Source: Pararhizobium qamdonense
GTDB taxonomy: Bacteria > Pseudomonadota > Alphaproteobacteria > Rhizobiales > Rhizobiaceae
Direction: 5' to 3'
Length of the DNA: 64,000 nt
Assembly (NCBI RefSeq): GCF_029277445.1
Contig: NZ_CP119568.1
Location: forward strand, 267,501 to 331,500
Position numbers and translations under genes: made by a program. Positions 26,177 to 33,265 of this stretch are shown here, piece by piece. The notes below the pieces were generated by a model that searched no databases, was not told where the DNA came from, and saw only the letters and a list, made by a program, of their open reading frames with translations. Each line of letters begins with the position of its first letter. Within the stretch, counting starts at the first letter, position 1.

Positions 26177-28123
26177 TTGAGCACGCAAGCATCCAAGGTC
26201 ACAGATATGCACGGCGCGGTTCCAAGCCAGGGGTCACTGGCCAACACTGCTTTGTCAGGTCGGACGATCCTGATCCTGATCGGCGTCGCCGTCATCCTGC
26301 GGGTGGGGCAGGAAATCTTCGTGCCGCTGGCGCTCTCACTCCTTTTGACCTTCACCCTTGCACCGATCGTCTCCTTCCTGCGCAAGCGGTATGTGCCGAA
26401 AATTGCCGCCGTGATCCTGGCGGTCGTCTCCGCGTTTCTGGTGATTGCTGCCTTCAGCTTCATTGTCGCCGGGCAGGTTGCCAATCTGGCGGAGAATATT
26501 CCGACCTATCAGCGCAACATCGTTGGAAAGGTCCATGCCCTCAGTCAGGCGGGATCCGGCAATGGTGTGCTCGAACACCTGAGCAAGGTCGTCGAGCGGG
26601 TCGGAGCTGAGATGCAGAACCGCGCGGTGGAAAGCCAGGACGCGTTTGCACCGGAGGCGAACATCCGCGAACCGATGCCGGTCGAGATCATCACGCGCTC
26701 CAAGCCGATCGAAACCCTGGTGAACGTCATCCTGCCCCTCATCAGTCCGTTCGCGACTGCGGGCCTGGTCATCGTTCTGGTGATTTTCATGCTGCTGGAA
26801 CGCGAAGAGTTGCGCGACCGCTTCATCCGCCTGGTCGGGCTTGGCGATCTTCACCGCACCACGGCCGCCCTGCAGGACGCGGGGAAACGCGTCGGCAAGT
26901 ACCTGTTGATGCAATTGGTGGTCAACGCTCTCTATGCCATTCCGATCACCATCGGGCTCTGGCTGCTGGGTATCCCAAACGCCGTGCTGTGGGGCCTGCT
27001 GACGCTGGTGCTGCGGTTCGTGCCTTATATCGGCCCGGTGATCGGCATGATCCTGCCGCTCTTCCTGGCTTTGGCGATTTCCCCTGGCTGGTCGCTTGTC
27101 GCCTGGGTCGCGGGATTGTTCATCGTCACCGAGCTGATCAGCAATAATGTCATCGAACCATGGCTCTATGGCAGCCATACCGGCCTGTCTCCACTCGCCA
27201 TCATCATCTCAGCCATTTTCTGGTCTTGGCTATGGGGGCCGCTCGGGTTGATGCTCTCGACACCCCTAACGGTCTGCCTGGTGGTCCTTGGACGATATGT
27301 TCCGCAGTTCAGCTTCCTCGACGTTCTGCTGGGCAACGAGCCTGTGCTCCAGCCCCAGGAAAAACTCTATCAGCGCCTGCTTGCCGGCGATCCCAGCGAA
27401 GCCACCGATAATGCGGAGGAGTTTCTCGAGGATGAGTATCTGATCGACTATTACGAAAAGGTCGGCTTGCCGGCGCTGGTGCTGGGCGAGACGGATCGTC
27501 AAAGAGGCGTCATGTCCGAACAGCAGATCGCACTGGTCGCTTCAAGCGCGCAGATCCTCATCGGCAATCTCGCCGAGATCGCCGAGGAAGAGGAAAACGA
27601 AGAGGATGAGGATGAGGCGGATAAGCCGGGTGATGGCGGCGAGGCCGAAAAAGACCTCGACCTTCCCGATGGAAAAGGACGCACAATCGTCTGCGTGGGG
27701 GGCAGAGGTGCGCTCGATGACGCTGCCGCATGGATGATGGCGCAGGTCATCGCCGTTCAAGGTGCAGACGTGGTGACCGCGGAACACACCATCTTTGCGG
27801 GCCGCAACGCGATATCCACGGAAGGCGCTGACACGGTTCTTGTGGCTTTCCTCAACGACAATTCCAAATCACACGCGCGTCAGATCGTCCGGCGCCTGAA
27901 GCGCGCCAAACCGTCTTTGCGCGTGGGCATCATCATGCCAATGGCAGACGGTGATGAGCGGCCACGTATCGAACCTGAGGAGATCAATGCAGACTTTGTG
28001 TCCATCAGCTTGACGGAAGCTGTTCGCAATGCGCTTGGTGAGACCGATGCCGTGGTTTTGAAAAGCATCGCGCGAAAGCTGTTAAAACCACGCCCGCGGG
28101 CTGGTCAGGCTGTGGATGCGTAA
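26177..28123 (+). CDS. AI-2E family transporter with long C-terminal extension
   Basis: The 648-residue protein has an AI-2E/PerM-type membrane domain in its first 360 residues or so, with eight predicted helices and the conserved PYIGPVIG and LGLMLSTPLTVCL motifs. It is followed by about 280 cytoplasmic residues: an acidic linker (EEEENEEDEDEADK) and a final alpha-beta domain (TIVCVGGRGALDDAA to MPMADGDE) resembling a B12-binding-type Rossmann fold without its cofactor histidine motif. The TTG start at 26177 has GAGGAG at 7 bases; an ATG at 26207 is possible. Family members export small molecules or act as Na+/H+ antiporters; the role here is unknown. Confidence 0.87.
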   Translation: MSTQASKVTDMHGAVPSQGSLANTALSGRTILILIGVAVILRVGQEIFVPLALSLLLTFTLAPIVSFLRKRYVPKIAAVILAVVSAFLVIAAFSFIVAGQVANLAENIPTYQRNIVGKVHALSQAGSGNGVLEHLSKVVERVGAEMQNRAVESQDAFAPEANIREPMPVEIITRSKPIETLVNVILPLISPFATAGLVIVLVIFMLLEREELRDRFIRLVGLGDLHRTTAALQDAGKRVGKYLLMQLVVNALYAIPITIGLWLLGIPNAVLWGLLTLVLRFVPYIGPVIGMILPLFLALAISPGWSLVAWVAGLFIVTELISNNVIEPWLYGSHTGLSPLAIIISAIFWSWLWGPLGLMLSTPLTVCLVVLGRYVPQFSFLDVLLGNEPVLQPQEKLYQRLLAGDPSEATDNAEEFLEDEYLIDYYEKVGLPALVLGETDRQRGVMSEQQIALVASSAQILIGNLAEIAEEEENEEDEDEADKPGDGGEAEKDLDLPDGKGRTIVCVGGRGALDDAAAWMMAQVIAVQGADVVTAEHTIFAGRNAISTEGADTVLVAFLNDNSKSHARQIVRRLKRAKPSLRVGIIMPMADGDERPRIEPEEINADFVSISLTEAVRNALGETDAVVLKSIARKLLKPRPRAGQAVDA

Positions 28124-28193
28124 CGGCGATGGTGGCCACACGGAGGGAGAGCTTTCGCACGGCAAGGGTGGACCGGACCTGCGATTGCTCGCT

Positions 28194-28589
28194 TTACGTC
28201 CTTCTGCGCGTCCGCAGAAGCTCCTCTTCCGAAATGCCGAAATGATCGAGAACGATGTTCAGGTTACGGCGATTGGATTTGAAGTAGACGTCAAAGATAT
28301 CGCCAAGCAGCGGCACGCTTCCACCGATGGTATCGACGCCCAGATTTCCCAGCATGCGCAGGAGAGTTTGAGGTGGCACACCAAGCTGGCGGGCCTCGTT
28401 GACGAGAAACAGGCCCACCAGCGCGGCGCCGGCATCGCCCACGCCGGGCAGGAGCCCGAGGATCGAATCCGCGCCCAGTCTAACACCCGTTCCGGGTATC
28501 CGGATCGCCGTATCCATCAGTCTGGCGATACCATGCATCCGGCGCAGCCGCCGTATCCGATCCTCATGGTCGATGCCGGGAGCGTTCAA
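28194..28589 (-). CDS. DUF4112 family membrane-associated protein
   Basis: The 131-residue protein shows the DUF4112 core: RLMDTAIRIPGTGVRLGADS, then LLPGVGDAGAALVGLF, then GGSVPLLGDIFDVYFKSNRRN. Two hydrophobic segments span about 45-65 and 85-105. The function of the family is unknown. It would start at a TTG at 28589 that overlaps the stop of a small upstream frame (TTGA); an internal ATG at 28538 would cut into the conserved region. Confidence 0.82.
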   Translation of the reverse strand: MNAPGIDHEDRIRRLRRMHGIARLMDTAIRIPGTGVRLGADSILGLLPGVGDAGAALVGLFLVNEARQLGVPPQTLLRMLGNLGVDTIGGSVPLLGDIFDVYFKSNRRNLNIVLDHFGISEEELLRTRRRT

Positions 28590-28720
28590 TTTGCACCTGC
28601 CTTCGGTGCCGGATCATCCGCCATGTGTCGCCTCGGATTTGGGGGTGGAAAATCGGGACCGTCGTCACGCTCGACATCGTCGCACTTGAAAAACCTGCCG
28701 GGTGGATATCTGCGCGGCAT
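28586..28720 (-). CDS. Possible small protein coupled to the DUF4112 gene
   Basis: A 44-residue frame (MPRRYPPGRFFKCDDVERDD to PAPKAGAN) begins at an ATG at 28720, after AGTGAGTGAC, and its stop overlaps the TTG start of the DUF4112 gene by 4 bases. An EcfG-type promoter lies 100 bases upstream. The frame is Pro/Arg/Asp-rich with one Cys and matches no family I know. It may be a real leader gene or a chance frame. Confidence 0.4.
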   Translation of the reverse strand: MPRRYPPGRFFKCDDVERDDGPDFPPPNPRRHMADDPAPKAGAN

Positions 28721-28914
28721 GTCACTCACTTAGGAAGGCTTAAAGGCCGCTGCCAGTGCCTGGCTCGGCGAATTGCGGAGAAATATCCGCCACGCGTTCA
28801 CAACCTTTTGCCGTTCCTAAACACCAAGCGGACGCAAAGGTTCCATACGCCAGCTCACGCTGGTCGTTGGCAAAAGCAGCAGCATAGGGTCAGACTGGTT
28901 GGGAGGGAAAACGC
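28721..28914. other. Intergenic region between divergent genes
   Basis: This stretch holds the leftward EcfG-type promoter (28820-28844) and the ribosome-binding site GGGAGGGA of the rightward gene at 28915. I see no RNA gene or further reading frame. The rightward promoter is not clear. Confidence 0.6.
28820..28844 (-). promoter_or_regulatory. EcfG/RpoE2-type promoter upstream of the DUF4112 genes
   Basis: On the minus strand it reads GGAAC-N16-TGTT. It points leftward to the small frame at 28720 and the DUF4112 gene. The distance to the small frame (about 100 bases) is longer than for the other sites. Confidence 0.6.
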
Positions 28915-29235
28915 TTGAGCCACGCGGCTTATCCGAATACGCCGGACGGCAGGTATTTTGTCGTTCGCGGCCGCCTCTGGCGCCGGAGCAATCCGGACCT
29001 AGATGAGGAAACCCGTGAGCGCCTGGTCAAGGCGCTGATGTCGGCCCGCCGTGCGGTTCGCGATGCGAAGGGTGATGCCGCTGCGCTGGCGCTGGCCCGG
29101 CAGCGTGTCGATGACGCCAAGGTTTCGCTCGGCGAACGTGGCCCTGTCTGGTGGAACGACGGCGCGCCGGACTTCAACCGGCATCTGGTCAAGAACACGC
29201 CCTATGCCGTTTGGGCCGAGGATTTGCTTCTATGA
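28915..29235 (+). CDS. Conserved-looking hypothetical protein
   Basis: The 106-residue soluble protein starts at TTG (28915) with a strong GGGAGGGA site. It begins with RYFVVRGRLWRRSNPDLDEETR, followed by a charged helix (RLVKALMSARRAVRDAKGDAAALALARQRVDDAKVSLGERG, given here as parts 37-56 and 57-77) and ends in WWNDGAPDFNRHLVKNTPYA. It looks like a small hypothetical protein family of rhizobia with no assigned function. It is followed 53 bases later by the RNA-ligase-like gene. Confidence 0.75.
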   Translation: MSHAAYPNTPDGRYFVVRGRLWRRSNPDLDEETRERLVKALMSARRAVRDAKGDAAALALARQRVDDAKVSLGERGPVWWNDGAPDFNRHLVKNTPYAVWAEDLLL

Positions 29236-29288
29236 TTGTGCTGTCGTTGTTTGGGCAGAGATTACGGAATGAAAGGTAGCGCCGCACA

Positions 29289-29807
29289 GTGAAGACGCTT
29301 CATCCCCTTATTGTGACCGCGCAGATTGCGCAGGATCATCTGGAACCGTTCGACCGTCTGCGGCAAGCGCACTTTCCCCAGGCTAGAAACTTTCTGCGTG
29401 CGCATCTGAAGGTGTTTTACCGCCTGCCGGGGGAATATGCCGCCCAGATCATGAAGCAACTCACGGACGCTGCGGCAGCAACCAGCATAATCAAGGCAGA
29501 GGTTAACGGCGTTCGCCACATTGGTGCAGGCGTGGCGTTCACGGTCATCAGCCCGGAACTCCAAACTGTCCGTGCCGGGCTGAAAGCCGCCTTCGCGCCT
29601 TATCTGGTGTCGCAGGATATGCAGAAATGGCAGCCGCACATCACGGTGCAGAATAAAGTATCACGACCCGCAGCAGACAGGCTTGACACCGATCTCGCCG
29701 GGACCTTCAGTCCGCATGAGATCGATATCATCGGGCTCGACCTGTGGAGATATCTGGATGGTCCGTGGAAACACGAATTTGCCGCGCCGTTCAGGAGCGG
29801 TGCTTGA
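29289..29807 (+). CDS. 2'-5' RNA ligase / cyclic phosphodiesterase-like (2H) protein
   Basis: The 172-residue protein has the 2H phosphoesterase layout: two similar halves, each with an H-x-T/S motif. The second is canonical (PHITVQN, about residue 118); the first reads AHLKVFY (about residue 38), with Lys where Thr/Ser is expected. Proteins of this group act on 2',3'-cyclic phosphates or 2'-5' RNA bonds. The GTG start at 29289 follows AAAGGTAG. The changed first motif may reduce or alter catalysis. Confidence 0.82.
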   Translation: MKTLHPLIVTAQIAQDHLEPFDRLRQAHFPQARNFLRAHLKVFYRLPGEYAAQIMKQLTDAAAATSIIKAEVNGVRHIGAGVAFTVISPELQTVRAGLKAAFAPYLVSQDMQKWQPHITVQNKVSRPAADRLDTDLAGTFSPHEIDIIGLDLWRYLDGPWKHEFAAPFRSGA

Positions 29808-30006
29808 GTTCGATATCCCCGTTAAAGCAGACCGGGTCGGCGTCAATGCAGTCGATGCAGATCCCGCAGCAATCCTGATCGAACTGGCTCGCAAGCTTTC
29901 TCTCGCGGCAACAGTCACACATCATGATGCGATCCATCGAAGTCTTTTCCGGTGGAATGATCTCAATCAGCAACGCTTTTGAAGCATTGGCGCCCGTCGT
30001 TGACAT
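29791..30006 (-). CDS. Small Cys-rich putative zinc-binding protein
   Basis: The 71-residue protein has a Cys-rich second half (MMCDCCRERKLASQFDQDCC then GICIDCIDADPVC) with nine cysteines, enough for one or two zinc sites of treble-clef or ribbon type. The start at 30006 has GAGG at 5 bases. Its last 17 bases overlap the end of the convergent RNA-ligase-like gene. The family is not recognised; metal binding is inferred from the cysteine spacing. Confidence 0.7.
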   Translation of the reverse strand: MSTTGANASKALLIEIIPPEKTSMDRIMMCDCCRERKLASQFDQDCCGICIDCIDADPVCFNGDIELKHRS

Positions 30007-30112
30007 GATAACCTCACTTGACTGATGTCTAATCAAGGAAATGGGGACGCTGGTCCAGGCTTTCCATGGGCTTGGCGATATTTTTGGCCCCTTGGACAAC
30101 CGTTTCCACAAT

Positions 30113-30520
30113 CTAGGATGCTGTTTTCTGAGCACCTTCGCGCTGCCGGTCCGGCTGGGCCAGAAACATTTCGCCGAGCAGCAAAAGCATCGCAACCACG
30201 CTATAAGGCTTCGGGACAAAGCGGGCCTCGCCCGGCAGTATATCGTCGTCGAGTTGGTGACCGCCGGAGGTTACGATCGTGGAAATACGTTTCCCATAGC
30301 CTTGCAGGAGCTTTGCGAGATCAAGTCCGTTCAAACCGCCCGGCATGTCGATATCGGTGATGACGGCATCAATCTCGTGCAGTCCCAAGATCGCGACGGC
30401 CTCAAGGACGGTCCGCGCCTCGCGGACGCCGTAGCCTTCGTCTTCGAGCGCCTCGGTCAAGAGCATCCGGATGAGCGGCTCATCTTCGACAACGAGTATG
30501 GTACGCATGTCATTGTCCAT
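30113..30520 (-). CDS. Single-domain response regulator
   Basis: The 135-residue protein is a lone receiver domain: acidic pair Glu12-Asp13, phosphoacceptor Asp56 (VITDIDMPGGLNG), Thr/Ser in STIVTSGG and Lys in FVPKPY. There is no output domain, so it probably works by protein binding or as a phosphate sink. The start at 30520 has GGAG at 6 bases. It is 106 bases upstream of the Cys-rich gene on the same strand. No cognate kinase is adjacent. Confidence 0.88.
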   Translation of the reverse strand: MDNDMRTILVVEDEPLIRMLLTEALEDEGYGVREARTVLEAVAILGLHEIDAVITDIDMPGGLNGLDLAKLLQGYGKRISTIVTSGGHQLDDDILPGEARFVPKPYSVVAMLLLLGEMFLAQPDRQREGAQKTAS

Positions 30521-30533
30521 GGCCGTCTCCACT

Positions 30534-30571
30534 CTGGTTACTCGATCAACGCCTGGTTACTCGATCAACGC
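30534..30571. repeat. Perfect tandem duplication of 19 bases
   Basis: CTGGTTACTCGATCAACGC occurs twice back to back (30534-30552 and 30553-30571), 14 bases upstream of the response regulator start. It may be a recent slippage event or a doubled regulator site in the promoter of that gene. Confidence 0.9.
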
Positions 30572-30721
30572 GCCTGCCCAGATTTAGATTGCCTTCGGCT
30601 GACAGTATTTGGAAACAATATGAATAAAATGCCAACAATCGGCTGTGAAGCGCGCCGGGACTGCAGATAGCGCGCGGTCAGCTGCCAGTCCCCAGTTGGC
30701 GTATCGCTCGCAATCACGGCC

Positions 30722-30746
30722 GGAACTTTCTCCGATCGATGGGGTT
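30722..30746 (+). promoter_or_regulatory. EcfG/RpoE2-type promoter for a small membrane protein
   Basis: The site reads GGAAC-N16-GGTT. It ends 24 bases before the ATG at 30770, so transcription would begin just ahead of the ribosome-binding site. Confidence 0.7.
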
Positions 30747-30769
30747 CCCTTGCTCAAAGGAGAACCACG

Positions 30770-30916
30770 ATGGACGACGATATTTTCGCAGTCGCGCTGA
30801 TGAACCTTGCCTTTGGCGTGCTGGCACTGACGATCGGCTATATCTACACGCTGCCCAGCGGCAGCACACTCCCGATAGACTCCGCTCCTGTCGTCATCGC
30901 CATTGGCGCGCAATGA
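30770..30916 (+). CDS. Small single-pass membrane protein
   Basis: The 48-residue frame (MDDDIFAVALMNLAFGVLAL, then TIGYIYTLPSG and onward) has one hydrophobic segment at about 5-26. AAAGGAG lies 7 bases before the ATG and an EcfG-type promoter lies upstream, which together support a real gene despite its size. The family is not recognised. Confidence 0.65.
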   Translation: MDDDIFAVALMNLAFGVLALTIGYIYTLPSGSTLPIDSAPVVIAIGAQ

Positions 30917-30974
30917 AGCATGTCAGCCGTTTTTGCCCACCCCGCCCTCCAACGCAGATCTTGAGTGACGCTTG

Positions 30975-31208
30975 ATGGCTGAGCCCTTCCGAGGCAATGT
31001 TTTCATCCATCCGATGCACTTCGATGCCGGCGGCACGCTGGTCGATAGTGACCTCGTCGTGGTGTCAGGTCTGACGTTAGCTGAAGCGATAGAAAAACAG
31101 TTTGGCGCCGGTACGCTTGAGAGCGGTGAAAAGCATTGCCTTGTAGGCACGGTATCATTCGTCGAACAGGGCAAGATTTTCACACGGCCGATCTATCGGC
31201 GCCCGTAG
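30975..31208 (+). CDS. Hypothetical protein
   Basis: The 77-residue protein (MAEPFRGNVFIHPMHFDAGG at the start, then LTLAEAIEKQFGAGTLESGEK) is small and mostly soluble. A TTG three bases upstream (30972) is an alternative start. The ribosome-binding site is weak. It sits between two small EcfG-promoter genes, which fits a stress-island setting. No function is suggested. Confidence 0.55.
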   Translation: MAEPFRGNVFIHPMHFDAGGTLVDSDLVVVSGLTLAEAIEKQFGAGTLESGEKHCLVGTVSFVEQGKIFTRPIYRRP

Positions 31209-31329
31209 TGCTCGTATCCTCTCTGGGGTGCCGCACGTCCCGCTTGGTACCTCTTCACGCAACGACGAGGGCCCGCCATCAATTTCGCGGTCGTATTCCC
31301 ATCTTTCGGACACGGCTGCGTGATGGCTG

Positions 31330-31354
31330 GGAACATTGCCCTTCCTCGAATGTT
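31330..31354 (+). promoter_or_regulatory. EcfG/RpoE2-type promoter for a DUF982 gene
   Basis: The site reads GGAAC-N16-TGTT and lies 26 bases before the ATG at 31380. Confidence 0.72.
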
Positions 31355-31379
31355 GCGCTGTTTTGCAGGAAGGACTGAT

Positions 31380-31625
31380 ATGCCGGACATCATTTGGGAA
31401 ATTCCCCTTACCATCACGAGCGACGAGGGCCCGTACACGATCAATGGCCCGAAAGAGGCCTTGCATTATCTCGAAAATAATTTGCCGGTTGACTGTGGTC
31501 CGCTGTGCGAAGCTGCCAAGGTCGCATGCACCGCTGCGCTGCAGCCCGGTGAAGAAATTGAGGAATCCCGCGGCGCTTTCGTCCGCGCGGCGATCGAGGC
31601 CGAAAATCCCGTCCTGGCGCCTTAG
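31380..31625 (+). CDS. DUF982 protein 1
   Basis: The 81-residue protein has the DUF982 pattern: a starting WEIPLTI strand, the central GPKEALHYLENNLPVDCGPL helix with the following ACTAAL, and the end segment GAFVRAAIEAEN. DUF982 proteins are small, of unknown function, and expanded in Rhizobiales. The start at 31380 follows AGGAAGGAC. Expression from the EcfG-type promoter just upstream is likely. Confidence 0.85.
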   Translation: MPDIIWEIPLTITSDEGPYTINGPKEALHYLENNLPVDCGPLCEAAKVACTAALQPGEEIEESRGAFVRAAIEAENPVLAP

Positions 31626-31714
31626 AGATTCGGGTAATTGTCACAGCTTTTCCCCGCAAATTTGGTGAAAGCGAACCATCCGCAGCGTCAAAAATCATGC
31701 TGTTCAACTGCCGT

Positions 31715-31739
31715 GGAACAAAGTCTCTCATCCAACGTT
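31715..31739 (+). promoter_or_regulatory. EcfG/RpoE2 consensus promoter for a second DUF982 gene
   Basis: The site reads GGAAC-N16-CGTT, a perfect match to the alphaproteobacterial general stress promoter. It lies 38 bases before the ATG at 31777. Confidence 0.85.
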
Positions 31740-31776
31740 TGCGGCGCGGGAGATCTCGTTTCTTATGGAGGAAGGC

Positions 31777-32040
31777 ATGCACCCGAATGAAATCTGCAAT
31801 CCGACTGAAATCCAGTGGCAGCCCGTTATTGTCCGGCTGCGGGGCGGCATCGAGCGGAAGGTCTGCGGGCCGCTTCAAGGGTTTGAAATCCTGAGCCGGC
31901 ATATGGTCGGTCCAAACAGCAATATCTCTGCGAATGCTGCCCGCTGTTGCCGGCTGGCGCTTGAGCGCAAGATGACGCCGGAACAGGCCCGCCAGGCATT
32001 TGTCGCTGCCACGATGGACCAGGAGCTACGCGCCAATTGA
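31777..32040 (+). CDS. DUF982 protein 2
   Basis: The 87-residue protein shares the DUF982 layout with the gene at 31380 (IQWQPVIVRLRGG at the start, GPLQGFEILSRHMVGP in the middle, ARQAFVAATMDQEL at the end). The start at 31777 has GGAGGA at 5 bases; an ATG at 31765 contains that ribosome-binding site and is less likely. The gene has its own perfect EcfG-type promoter. Confidence 0.82.
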   Translation: MHPNEICNPTEIQWQPVIVRLRGGIERKVCGPLQGFEILSRHMVGPNSNISANAARCCRLALERKMTPEQARQAFVAATMDQELRAN

Positions 32041-32065
32041 TACGGTGCCGACCGCGGCTTCCAGA

Positions 32066-32533
32066 TCAGCGCTCGGGATTTTTCTCGCCGGGTTCCTCGG
32101 GTGGCTTGAAATTGCCATTCAAGCGAAGCGTGAGGAAAGTCATGACGGACAGGACGAGCGCGATATCATAGGCGCCTAGCCCGACAGCGGTGCCGATCGC
32201 GCCGGTGGCCCAAAGACTGGCAGCGGTCGCGGTGCCACGTACGCTTTTGCTCACCACCAGAATAGCGCCGCCGCCGATAAAACCCATTCCGGTGATCAGG
32301 CCTTCGACAATGCGCGCGGTGGCTTCTGCATTTCCCGCCGTCAGGTTCTCCGTGGCTTGAATGAAGCCGCAACTGGCAATGGCCACGAGGGGAAATGTTC
32401 TCAAGCCCGCGCTGCGTTCGCTCTTTTCGCGATCCCAGCCGATGGGCAATGCCAGGATATAGGCGACGACGAGCGCGCCGATATGCGGCACGATATTGAA
32501 GGACAGGCCGATGTCGTAGATCTGGTTCAGCAT
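32066..32533 (-). CDS. MgtC/SapB family membrane protein
   Basis: The 155-residue protein has four or five hydrophobic helices and the MgtC signature (LPIGWDREKSERSAGLRTFP, then GMGFIGGGAIL and GTATAASLWATGAIG). It lacks the long C-terminal ACT-like domain of virulence MgtC, so it is of the short SapB type. Members of this family modulate Mg2+ or ATP-synthase-related homeostasis in some pathogens; here the role is unknown. It is convergent with the DUF982 gene. Confidence 0.9.
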   Translation of the reverse strand: MLNQIYDIGLSFNIVPHIGALVVAYILALPIGWDREKSERSAGLRTFPLVAIASCGFIQATENLTAGNAEATARIVEGLITGMGFIGGGAILVVSKSVRGTATAASLWATGAIGTAVGLGAYDIALVLSVMTFLTLRLNGNFKPPEEPGEKNPER

Positions 32534-32621
32534 AGCCTTGTCCCCATATTGATGCAGAAAGGTTCCTTATCGGCGCGCCCCGGAGGCTAAGGGCCAGCCC
32601 GAAAGCTGGCCCAAGACCGGT

Positions 32622-33068
32622 TTATTTTTTCATCTTGGAATAGTCGAGCTTGGGTGCGTTCGACAGATCATCCTTGGTCGTATCGACATAGGCTTTCCAG
32701 GTTCCGTCCGTCTCGGCAAGAGCAACCGAGGCGGGGTCGAGCACGACATAGCTTTCGCCGATGCTGAGGAAGCCGCCAACGCTGGCAACGATCCCGATGA
32801 CCGCCTTGCCGTCGCCGACAACGATATCGGAAATCTCACCGATTTCCTCATTCTGCTTGTTGACGATGTCGATGCCGATCAGCTTCGACGTCATCAGGTC
32901 GGTGTCCTGAATGTTCACATACTTGAGCGGAATGGTGGCAGCAGTGCCCATTGTAATACCGGGACCGCTGAGGGTCGCATCGGCGCCTGTTGCGGCGGCA
33001 GTCTGCGCGAAGGCGGCGCCGGCGAAAAGGGAAAGTGCGACGCCAGCGAGGATGGGACGTAGGCTCAT
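32622..33068 (-). CDS. Exported PRC-barrel domain protein
   Basis: The 148-residue protein has a cleavable signal peptide (SLRPILAGVALSLFAGAAFA, cleavage after AFAQ region) and a PRC-barrel domain (about 55-120, TSKLIGIDIVNKQNEEIGEI and VVGDGKAVIGIV). PRC-barrel proteins in the periplasm of rhizobia are often stress induced. An EcfG-type promoter lies 64-88 bases upstream of its start. Confidence 0.88.
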   Translation of the reverse strand: MSLRPILAGVALSLFAGAAFAQTAAATGADATLSGPGITMGTAATIPLKYVNIQDTDLMTSKLIGIDIVNKQNEEIGEISDIVVGDGKAVIGIVASVGGFLSIGESYVVLDPASVALAETDGTWKAYVDTTKDDLSNAPKLDYSKMKK

Positions 33069-33131
33069 ATTGGGTAGGCTCCTGTATGGAATGCATGCGA
33101 CAGAGATGAAGCCGTCTGCCCGGCGGCACTT

Positions 33132-33156
33132 AACACGCGACCGGGCAAAAGGTTCC
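33132..33156 (-). promoter_or_regulatory. EcfG/RpoE2-type promoter for the PRC-barrel gene
   Basis: On the minus strand the site reads GGAAC-N16-TGTT, pointing to the PRC-barrel gene whose start lies 64 bases further on. Confidence 0.72.
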
Positions 33157-33265
33157 AGACCTTCGGTTCAAAACGAGCCGGCGCGACCACTCCCCATCGC
33201 GATGGGAAGCGGCTATGACCTTGGCTTTTCAAAGCTATCCGGCAAACCGGTGATGCCTGGCATGG

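Noticed and set aside
30534..30571. Tandem 19-base repeats as a CRISPR array
   Set aside because: Only two copies, no spacer between them and no cas genes in the window.
32550..32580. GGAAC site upstream of the MgtC gene as an EcfG promoter
   Set aside because: The -35 element GGAAC fits on the minus strand, but 18-19 bases later there is GG, not TT, so the site fails the consensus.
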